From Anaeromyxobacter sp. PSR-1 (GTDB lineage: Bacteria > Myxococcota > Myxococcia > Myxococcales > Anaeromyxobacteraceae), in the NCBI RefSeq assembly GCF_000964525.1, contig NZ_BAZG01000019.1, positions 1 through 42,983 of the forward strand: 42,983 bases of DNA, in the 5' to 3' direction. The translations under genes were made by a program, and so were the position numbers. Below are positions 26,528-32,692 of this stretch, one piece after another (position 1 is the stretch's first letter; each line of letters opens with the position of its first letter). The notes under the pieces are model-generated. The model was not told the DNA's origin. It made no database searches and saw only the letters and a list, made by a program, of their open reading frames with translations.

Positions 26528-26606
26528 GAACGCGCGATCGCCCGTTCGGACGCTCGCCGGTTCACCCACCGCAAAGTCGGCGGGCCGGGTCATGCCGGTG
26601 GACCGG

Positions 26607-26655
26607 GTCAGGCCGCCACTGCCCACGCCGGCTCGACCGTCACCGCGGCGATCGC
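26607..26655 (-). pseudogene. Relic copy of the 3' end of the Ni/Co permease gene
   Basis: The 48 bases from 26607 match the 48 bases from 26761, which are the last codons and stop of the permease gene, at 41 positions. Read on the minus strand it encodes the same type of ending: AWAVAA and a TGA stop. It is detached from any open gene. It is either a duplicated gene end or what is left of a second, deleted permease copy. Confidence 0.65.
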
Positions 26656-26703
26656 AGATGGGCAGGGCAGCCGGAGCAGTGGTGTAGCAGTTGAGGAGCA
26701 GTT

Positions 26704-26765
26704 GGTGCCGGAGTCAGCCTCCGGCGCAGATGGTGCCCGCAGATGGCAGATGGTGCCGGAGTCAG
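26704..26765 (+). repeat. Two copies of the dispersed CTCCGGCACC-core element
   Basis: GGTGCCGGAGTCAG occurs at 26704-26717 and 26752-26765; on the minus strand this is CTGACTCCGGCACC, the same 14-mer that is repeated seven times (one copy with a mismatch beyond it) at 38.3 kb. The right copy overlaps the stop codon (TGA) of the permease gene. Between the copies lie GCAGATGG repeats. Confidence 0.8.
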
Positions 26766-27364
26766 GCCGCCACCGCCCAAGCCAGCCCGACCGCCACCGA
26801 GGCGACCGACGCGAGCGCCGGAACGCGTCGGGTGACCAGCGCGAGCCCGGGACCCGCCGCCGCGGCGAGCGCGTCGATCGCGGCCGTGACCGCCGCCATC
26901 GCGGCCGTGCTGCCCGCCGCGAAGCCGGCGAGGGTGAGCGCCTTCACCGGCGTGCTCGCGTGCGCCAGCGGCAGGAGCACGAGCAGCGCAGCGGCGCCCG
27001 TGATCCCGTGCACCAGCCCCACCGAGAAGACCGCGTGGCGTGCGCCGCGGGTCGCGACGGCAGCCGCCGCGCGCCGCCCGCGGCGGAGCGCCCAGAGGTT
27101 CGCCAGGCCCATTGCGACCAGCGCCAGGCCCGCCACGCGCTCGGCCAACGCGTCCACCCGGTGCAGCCCGGTGCCGGAGAAGACCGCGAGCAGCGCCGCC
27201 CCGGCCGCGGCGGTACCTGCCGCGTGCCCGAGCCCCCACACGAGCCCGATGCGCCAGGCCCGGCGCCCCTGCCCCACCGAGAGCGGGGCCAGGCTGAGCA
27301 GGTGGTCGGGGCCGGAGACGGCGTGCAGCGCGCCGAAGGCTGCGGCGGTGAGCGCGACGGTCAT
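26762..27364 (-). CDS. Nickel/cobalt permease-like membrane protein (NicO/UreH-type)
   Basis: A 200-aa protein with about six hydrophobic segments. The first helix has GALHAVSGPDHLLSLAPLSVG; its H14, D20 and H21 form a His-X5-Asp-His signature related to the His-X4-Asp-His metal site of nickel permeases and seen in UreH-type transporters. A second His-rich helix (FSVGLVHGITGAA) is also typical. It probably imports Ni2+ (or Co2+), which would supply the hydrogenase and LarA in this window. GGAGGA lies five bases before the ATG at 27364. The upstream region has the inverted repeat GATAG-N7-CTATC. TauE-like exporter function is an alternative. Confidence 0.7.
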   Translation of the reverse strand: MTVALTAAAFGALHAVSGPDHLLSLAPLSVGQGRRAWRIGLVWGLGHAAGTAAAGAALLAVFSGTGLHRVDALAERVAGLALVAMGLANLWALRRGRRAAAAVATRGARHAVFSVGLVHGITGAAALLVLLPLAHASTPVKALTLAGFAAGSTAAMAAVTAAIDALAAAAGPGLALVTRRVPALASVASVAVGLAWAVAA

Positions 27365-27464
27365 GGACGTCCTCCGTTCGTCCGCGGAGCCGCCCGGCAC
27401 CCGGGGACGCATGGAGGATGCATCGGAGCGGCGATGGCTTCCAATACATCGTTCGCTGTCTTTT

Positions 27465-27512
27465 GATAGGCCGCCGCTATCTGCGTCGCCCTGGCGCGGT
27501 CGATAGGCGGCG
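27465..27512. promoter_or_regulatory. GATAG inverted and direct repeats upstream of the Ni/Co permease
   Basis: GATAG (27465-27469) and CTATC (27477-27481) form an inverted repeat with seven bases between them, and a further GATAGGCGGCG starts at about 27502. They lie about 100-145 bases upstream of the permease start in a divergent region, so they could bind a metal-responsive regulator. They do not match the NikR operator, and I saw no cobalamin riboswitch box. Confidence 0.35.
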
Positions 27513-27587
27513 CCGTGTGGCGCGCAACCCTGCACCGATCGTACGATACGCGGGTCCGACGCCGTGTTCGATGAATGGAGCGGACCG

Positions 27588-28127
27588 ATGGAACGATACG
27601 GGCTGGACGTTCAGTGGAACCCGGCACGTGACGCCCCCGGCGTCCCTCAGCGCTGCGCGCGATTCCAGGCCGTCGCCCCGCCAGACGCACGCGCATCCGA
27701 GTTCCTGTCCTCCCTCGTCGTCGCCGCCGCGGCGGGCGAGCGCGTCGCGTGCGTGGCCGAGGGCGCCTTCGTCGCGCCCACGGAGGTCGCGCGCAACGTC
27801 GCGACGCCCGGGATCGCGCCGGCAGGCGCCGGGTTCGTCGTCGCCGCCCGCGGCGCCTCGGCGCTCGCGAGCCTGCTCGAGGAATGGCAGGCCGAGTCGA
27901 TCTGGATGGCTTTCGGCGGCGAGGAGCGCATCGAGGCCCTCGAGGCCGCCGTGCGCGGGCCGCGCTGGTGGGAGCTGGACCGCTCTCGCGCTCCGCTGGA
28001 GGCCGTCTCCCGGCTCGGGTGCGTGATCCGCGTCGCGCTGGATCACGCGTCGCTGGAAGCCTTCGGCGACGTGCCGGCCGTGCTGCGTTTCCTCGATTGC
28101 GCGACCCGCGCCGCGAAGGTCTCCTGA
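27588..28127 (+). CDS. Hypothetical protein, 179 aa
   Basis: I do not recognise this protein. It is soluble, without signal or membrane segment. It is rich in Ala and Glu with an amphipathic segment LASLLEEWQAESIWMAFGGEERIEALEAAV and a PRWWEL motif. The middle has a VARNVATPGIAPAGAGFVVAARG stretch of beta character. The coding frame keeps the genome's third-position GC bias, so it is likely real. I chose the ATG at 27588 (preceded by GGAG) over a GTG 24 bases earlier. It is divergent from the Ni/Co permease and lies at the left edge of a patch with unusual content. Confidence 0.6.
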   Translation: MERYGLDVQWNPARDAPGVPQRCARFQAVAPPDARASEFLSSLVVAAAAGERVACVAEGAFVAPTEVARNVATPGIAPAGAGFVVAARGASALASLLEEWQAESIWMAFGGEERIEALEAAVRGPRWWELDRSRAPLEAVSRLGCVIRVALDHASLEAFGDVPAVLRFLDCATRAAKVS

Positions 28128-28341
28128 TCATGGTTCGTCGGCCGGAGCTCGACTTGTACCGGTTCCACGGCCAGGTGCCCGGACGTGGCGGAGGACGTCT
28201 GTCCGGTGCTGAAGGAAACCCCTGCGATTCGGTGCTCGCCTCGCCCGCGGCCGGCATTCGTGGAAGCTCCAGACACACGTCCACGGCGCAGACTCACGCG
28301 ATTGCAGAGGCAGACCCGTGGACGCGATGGGTCGGTAGCGG

Positions 28342-29010
28342 TCAGTCCGGTGCCGACAGCCCGGCGACCTCGAGTTGGTGGGTCACCCAGGTCGCGTCGC
28401 CCACGAACGGAAAGGTGACGAGGTCGACCCGGCGCGTGCGGAGCGACTCCGACAGCGGCAGCGCGAACAGCGCCTGATACGCCTTCCGGCGCTCCGGAGC
28501 CGTCCTTCCGAGCGCCAGATACTCCGGCGCATCGGTGATGAGGGCGTTCGGCTCGCCGAAAGCGTAATGGCGGTAGCTCGACCACTTCCAGTCCTTCGGG
28601 CTCCTCACCAGCCCCGCCCGCACCGGGTTCAGGTCGCCGTAGCGCATCACTGTGAGCTGGTGGGCGCCGCCTTCCTGGATGCGCGGCGACCGCATACGCT
28701 CCATCACCACCTGCCCCCGTCGGTTCCGAACCTTGTTGTACCAGCGCGCGAAGAGCCCGTTGACCACCTGCCAGAAACGGCTGAACTGCACCTGCGCCTG
28801 TCGGCACGTGCAGGTGACATGCGGATGGGTGCCCATCAGACAGTACGACTGGATCTCGATGCCGTATCGGTCCTTGTACCGGCCCAACAGTTCCAGGAAC
28901 TTGTCGCGCGCGCCCGCTTCCTCGAAGACGAACTCGAGATCGTGTGCCCTCCAGGTGCAGTGATTGGACGAGTCGCGCTCGACCATCGCGAACCGCGGGA
29001 CTCGGGCCAT
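28342..29010 (-). CDS. RAYT-like transposase (Y1 / IS200-type, REP-associated family)
   Basis: A 222-aa single-strand DNA transposase of the Y1 HUH class, the group that includes REP-associated tyrosine transposases. The opening (ARVPRFAMVERDSSNHCTWRAHD) and the RYGDLNPVRAGLVRSPKDWKWSSYRHY block are hallmarks of that family. The metal site is H62-P63-H64 in GTHPHVT, where typical members have NHVH or NHFH, so a Pro replaces the bulky residue. Y124 in VMRYGDLNP is a candidate nucleophile. There are no left and right IS ends that I could see, as expected for RAYTs. Tandem CTCCGGCACC repeats lie 129 bases upstream of its start. The frame is intact. Sequence composition is less GC-biased than in housekeeping genes. 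Confidence 0.85.
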   Translation of the reverse strand: MARVPRFAMVERDSSNHCTWRAHDLEFVFEEAGARDKFLELLGRYKDRYGIEIQSYCLMGTHPHVTCTCRQAQVQFSRFWQVVNGLFARWYNKVRNRRGQVVMERMRSPRIQEGGAHQLTVMRYGDLNPVRAGLVRSPKDWKWSSYRHYAFGEPNALITDAPEYLALGRTAPERRKAYQALFALPLSESLRTRRVDLVTFPFVGDATWVTHQLEVAGLSAPD

Positions 29011-29346
29011 CCCCGGCCGCTACGCAATTTCGGTACCACCCACTGAATGCGGCTTTTCTCGCGAATCTGCTCTCGGCCTCGTCCGCGGAACGACCCCGTG
29101 GCCGCGGCGCGAACCACGTCCGCGTTCGCATGGACGTACTCCGGCACCTCGACCCGCTCCGGCACCTCGACCCGAAGACCCGAAGTGAGGGGAGGCTCCG
29201 AAATGCATCGAACCGCCCTCATGGTCTATGCTCGACAGGACTTGAAGACGATCTTCCGGTTCCGGTTCGGACTATACGCTGCGGTGGACTAGCCGTAACG
29301 GGCGGCACACCAGCAGTCTACGAGTGCGCAACAAGGCGTTAGCGTG
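29011..29346. other. Gene-free stretch upstream of the RAYT-like gene
   Basis: I see no supported gene. It carries a tandem 18-bp repeat at 29139-29174 and is visibly lower in GC at its right end (for example around 29220-29280). Short frames exist on both strands but lack ribosome sites and family features. Confidence 0.5.
29139..29174 (+). repeat. Tandem 18-bp repeat with CTCCGGCACC core beside the RAYT-like gene
   Basis: CTCCGGCACCTCGACCCG occurs twice in perfect tandem (29139-29156 and 29157-29174). The first ten bases are the core shared with repeat loci at 26.7, 34.3 and 38.3 kb. Confidence 0.85.
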
Positions 29347-29921
29347 ATGGCCATCCTCGAGAACTCGCAGACCGTGCTCCTGCAAGATTTCCGGGATTCC
29401 TCCGTCCGCTACCTCTTGAACACGGACGCCGGTGTCGTCAGCGAGGCACACGTCATCGATCCCGCGGCAGCCGAGGACAACGCTCTCCAGCGAGGGGGGT
29501 CGGCTTTGGCGCATGGCAGAAGCTCCACTTTCGCCATCGCCGCCGGGTTTTCGTGGCGGTCTACTCCACTGGAGAACAGCTCGTGCTCCGCGTCGGGACG
29601 TTCGAGGTTCGCTGGCCAGATTCCGAGCTGAAGGTTCGGCGATCGACTGTGTTTGCCCACGTGAAACGATTCCGGGTCTACCGCAGCGAACGGCTTGTTC
29701 TCTCGTTTGTTTACCCATTCCTCGATTGGGACGCATTTCCGGACAACGGAGACCTTCTGACGTACGCCGAGCACATCACCAAGACGGCCAACAGGACGAT
29801 GCGAACGATCCTGCGTTTGAAGGTGATCTCCACGGGGCTGGATCCCATGAGCGAGCGCTACGTCGAGGAGGTCGCTGCGGCCCTCCACGAAGCCGACCGT
29901 CGAACCGGGAAGGAGCCGTGA
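29347..29921 (+). pseudogene. Orphan hypothetical gene split by a frameshift in a G6 run
   Basis: The first frame (29347 to about 29499) starts with ATG and encodes MAILENSQTVLLQDFRDSSV and on. From 29499 the neighbouring frame continues as a good coding sequence (VGFGAWQKLHFRHRRRVFVAVYSTG and on) to a stop at 29921. The switch falls on GGGGGG at 29494-29499; one extra G would join the two into about 191 aa. The second part could start alone at GTG 29553 (122 aa), but conserved-looking sequence extends upstream of that. I do not recognise the family. GC content is lower than in neighbours, a sign of transfer. It may be a decayed gene, a sequencing slip or a -1 frameshift site. Confidence 0.5.
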
Positions 29922-30037
29922 TGCGACGACGAGGTGGCCGAGGCGTGTCATCCGCGCTGATGAGACCTCTCGCCGCGCGCTTCTCGCATGACAGCCCGAA
30001 TGAACGCGCTGCGGTCCTCGCAACGCCTCCACGGTGA
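29921..30037 (+). CDS. Possible small translation-coupled ORF, 38 aa
   Basis: An ATG overlaps the preceding stop (TGATG) and follows GAAGGAG at good spacing. The product is basic (MRRRGGRGVSSALMRPLAARF) with no recognised domain. It could be a real small protein or the stump of a longer lost gene; its third-position GC bias is only moderate. Confidence 0.25.
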   Translation: MRRRGGRGVSSALMRPLAARFSHDSPNERAAVLATPPR

Positions 30038-30082
30038 AGCCCCGCGAGCACAGCCGCAAGGCTGCAGTGCTTGCACCCGCAC

Positions 30083-30934
30083 TCAGTCCTTGATGAGCCC
30101 CGCCGACCTCGCGGCCTGCTCGATGTTCTTGTACGCCTCGGGCGAGGTCGGGATGAAGCGGCTGGCGCGCTGGAGGTCGAGGATGGCCTTGTCCTCGGGC
30201 TTCGCGGGATCGAGCGCGAGGAACGCGGCGCGGAGCTTCTCGACGAGCTTCGGGTCGAGGTCGCCGCGGACGGTCCAGTTGTAGTCCTGGTACTCGGGCG
30301 TGGTCCAAAGCACGCGGACCTTGCTGGTGTCGATCTTCTTCTCGTCCACGAGCCGCTGCCAGATCGACTCGTTCAGCGCGCCGGCGTCGACCTTGCCGGC
30401 CTCGACCCACTTCGCGGTCACGTCGTGCGCGCCGGAGTACGCGACCTTGGCGAAGTCCTTGTCCGGATCGATGCCGGCCTGGAGCAGGAAGTAGCGCGGC
30501 ATGAGGTGGCCGGAGGTCGAGCTCACCGACCCGAATGCGAAGCTCGCGCCCTTCAGGTCCTTCAGCGACTGCGCCTTGGAGCTGGCGGGCACGATGAACT
30601 TCGAGTGGAAGCGGGCGTCTTCGGCGCGCTGCACGATGGGGATCGCGTTCCCGGTGCGGCGCCGCGCCTGCACGAAGGTGAAGCCGCCGTACCAGACCAT
30701 GTCGAGCTTGCCGGCGGCGAGCCCTTCCACCGTGGCGGCGTAGTCCGTCACCGGCACGAACTTCACCGGGAGCCCGATGTTCTTCTCGAGATACTTGCCG
30801 AGCGGCTCGAACTTGCGCTGCAGCTCGGTGGGCGACTCGTCGGGGATGGCGCTGACGCGGAGCGCGTCGAGGGCGCGGGCGGCGGGTGGGACGAGCAGGA
30901 CGGCGGCGAGGGCGACGGCGGCGAGACGGTGCAT
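30083..30934 (-). CDS. phnD: PhnD-like oxyanion ABC transporter substrate-binding protein (selenate-type)
   Basis: A 283-aa periplasmic binding protein with a Sec signal peptide ending ARA near residue 21. The mature start LRVSAIPDESPTEL and the FVPVTDYAATVEGLAAGKLDMVWYGGFTFVQAR block are those of the PhnD superfamily, and in my knowledge are closest to the subgroup annotated as putative selenate-binding proteins. SVSSTSGHLMPRYFL forms the anion-binding Ser/Thr cluster. The substrate could be selenate, phosphonate, phosphite or another oxyanion; sequence alone does not settle it. It is the last gene of the operon, 27 bases after the permease. Confidence 0.85.
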   Translation of the reverse strand: MHRLAAVALAAVLLVPPAARALDALRVSAIPDESPTELQRKFEPLGKYLEKNIGLPVKFVPVTDYAATVEGLAAGKLDMVWYGGFTFVQARRRTGNAIPIVQRAEDARFHSKFIVPASSKAQSLKDLKGASFAFGSVSSTSGHLMPRYFLLQAGIDPDKDFAKVAYSGAHDVTAKWVEAGKVDAGALNESIWQRLVDEKKIDTSKVRVLWTTPEYQDYNWTVRGDLDPKLVEKLRAAFLALDPAKPEDKAILDLQRASRFIPTSPEAYKNIEQAARSAGLIKD

Positions 30935-30961
30935 CGGCGAGGCTCCGATCCGGGGTGGGGC

Positions 30962-32692
30962 TCAGGTCGCGTTGGCGAGCCCGGGCGCGCAGGCGGCGCG
31001 CGGCGCGGCGCGGCTCGCGGGTCCCGCCAGGATGCGGGCCCGGAGCCAGCCGGAGAACAGGTCCACTGCCGTCACCAGGACCACGATGGCGGCGACCAGC
31101 GTCGCCGTGCGGTGGTGCTGGAACAGGTTGAGCGAGACGTGCAGGAGCGCGCCGATGCCGCCCGCCCCGACCACGCCCAGCACCGCCGAGGCGCGGACGG
31201 CCACCTCCCAGCGGTAGAGCGTGTACGCGACGAGCTGCGGCCAGGCCTGCGGCAGCGCGGCGAGGAGCGTCGCCGCGAGCGGCCGCGCCCCGGCGCCGCG
31301 GAGCGCCGCCACCGGGCCGGGCGGCACCTCCTCGAGCGCCTCCGCGTAGAGGCGCCCGAGCACGCCGGCGTTGTGGATGCCGAGCGCGAGCGCGCCGGCG
31401 AACGGGCCGAGGCCCACCGCGAAGATGACGAGCAGCGCCCAGAGCAGCTCCGGAAGCGTGCGGAGCAGGTTCATGGCGCCGCGGGCGCCGGCCGCGAGCG
31501 CGAGTCGCGCCCCGGACCGCAGGCGCGAGTCGCCGGGCGCGCCGGCCAGCCCGCGTGTGCCGGGGTGGACCGCGGCGAGCGCGAGACCGAGCCCGAGCAC
31601 CGACGCGATCGCGCTCCCGAGGATGCTCACCGCCAGCGTCTCGGCCGCGGCGGGGACGAGGGCGCGCAGGAACCCCGGCGAGAGGTCGGGCGGGAACATC
31701 GAGCCGAAGAAGCCCGCCGCGCTCCGCAGCGTGGCCCCGGAGAAGAGCTCGCCGAGCGGCAGCTCGAGGTACGCGGCCGCGCCGGCGGCGAGCGCGAGCC
31801 AGGTCCCCAGGATCGCGGCGCGCCACCGGAGCGCGCCCGGGCCGGCCGGGAACAGCCCGCGGCTCTCGGCCAGGCGCCGCCGGGCCCACGCGGAGAGGAG
31901 GTCCACCGCGGCGACGACTGCGAACAGGGCCAGGACCAGCGTCGCCACCTCGTCGTACGCGAACATCTTCAGCGAGAACTCGAGCTGGACGCCCATCCCG
32001 CCCGCGCCCACCAGCCCAAGCACCGCCGAGGCGCGGAGCGCGCAATCGAGCCGGTAGAGCGCGTAGGAGGCGAGCAGCGGCGCCGACCCGGGCAGCACTG
32101 CCAGCGCGAACGCGCGGCGCGGCGGCGCGCCCGCGGCGGCGAGGGCGCGGGCCGGCGCGCAGGGCGAGGACTCCCAGATCTCGGCGAACACCTTCCCGAC
32201 CACGCCGGCGTACCCGATGCCGATGGCCGCCACACCGGCCGCCGGACCGAGCCCGAGCGCGCGGACGAACACGAGGGCCCAGACCAGCTCCGGGACGGAG
32301 CGCATCAGGTTGAGCACCGTCCGCGCGGCGAGCCACGCGCCCCGGCGCAGCGGTCCCGGCGCGTCGCCCTCGGCGCGGGCGACGCCGGGCGCGGTGGCGA
32401 GCCAGGCGAGCGGCGCCGCGAGCACGAGCGCGAGCGTCATGCCGGCGAGCGCGATGGCGACGGTCTCGACGAGCGGCCGGACCAGGAAGCGCAGGAACTC
32501 GGGCGAGTGCGCCGGGGGCCAGAACCCGCGCGCGAAGTCGGCCGCGGCGGCGCGCGCCTCGGGTGCGAGCAGCGCCGCGAGGCTCCCTTCCGACATGCGC
32601 CAGGCGACGCCCAGCACGGCCGCGAGCACGAGCCCCGGCCAGCGGAGCAGGAGCGGCAGCGGCGGGCGCTCGTGCAGGACGGCCGCGCTCAC
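30962..32692 (-). CDS. phnE: Tandem-fused PhnE-type ABC permease
   Basis: This 576-aa membrane protein consists of two PhnE-like permeases in one chain. Each half has about six helices and an EAA-type coupling loop: SSPCAPARALAAAGAPPRRAFALAVLP in the first half and EEVPPGPVAALRGAGARPLAATLLAALP in the second. Each half also ends with the repeated SAVLG(L/V)VGAGG(M/I)G segment. Usual PhnE proteins are about 260-280 aa and act as homodimers; here the heterodimer is hard-wired. It starts with GTG overlapping the stop of the ATPase gene by four bases, so the two are translationally coupled. Confidence 0.88.
   Translation of the reverse strand: MSAAVLHERPPLPLLLRWPGLVLAAVLGVAWRMSEGSLAALLAPEARAAAADFARGFWPPAHSPEFLRFLVRPLVETVAIALAGMTLALVLAAPLAWLATAPGVARAEGDAPGPLRRGAWLAARTVLNLMRSVPELVWALVFVRALGLGPAAGVAAIGIGYAGVVGKVFAEIWESSPCAPARALAAAGAPPRRAFALAVLPGSAPLLASYALYRLDCALRASAVLGLVGAGGMGVQLEFSLKMFAYDEVATLVLALFAVVAAVDLLSAWARRRLAESRGLFPAGPGALRWRAAILGTWLALAAGAAAYLELPLGELFSGATLRSAAGFFGSMFPPDLSPGFLRALVPAAAETLAVSILGSAIASVLGLGLALAAVHPGTRGLAGAPGDSRLRSGARLALAAGARGAMNLLRTLPELLWALLVIFAVGLGPFAGALALGIHNAGVLGRLYAEALEEVPPGPVAALRGAGARPLAATLLAALPQAWPQLVAYTLYRWEVAVRASAVLGVVGAGGIGALLHVSLNLFQHHRTATLVAAIVVLVTAVDLFSGWLRARILAGPASRAAPRAACAPGLANAT

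Larger units (their letters stand above)
26328..26761. other. Gene-free stretch with a palindrome, a gene-end relic and dispersed repeats
   Basis: There is no credible gene here. Moving right it holds the carboxyltransferase ribosome site; the perfect palindrome CCGACCGG-T-CCGGTCGG at 26511-26527, a candidate operator for the carboxylase operon; a degenerate copy of the 3' end of the neighbouring Ni/Co permease gene (26607-26655); and two copies of GGTGCCGGAGTCAG (26704-26717, 26752-26765) with short direct repeats of GCAGATGG between them. Confidence 0.6.

Noticed and set aside
24552-26687. Long plus-strand open frame opposite the carboxyltransferase
   Set aside because: Antisense shadow; the minus-strand frame has clear carboxyltransferase motifs.
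27365-27587. Cobalamin or nickel riboswitch upstream of the Ni/Co permease
   Set aside because: No B12-box or NiCo-riboswitch-like conserved blocks could be recognised, only short inverted repeats.
28128-28341. Left end or inverted repeat of an IS element around the transposase gene
   Set aside because: I found no matching ends on the two sides and no target duplication, as expected for a RAYT rather than a classical IS.
29295-29346. attC-like site (TAACGGGCGG ... AAGGCGTTAG) before the orphan gene
   Set aside because: Only about 47 bases between the TAAC and GTTAG ends, poor pairing of the arms, and the right core reads GTTAGCG instead of GTTRRRY; no integrase is in the window.
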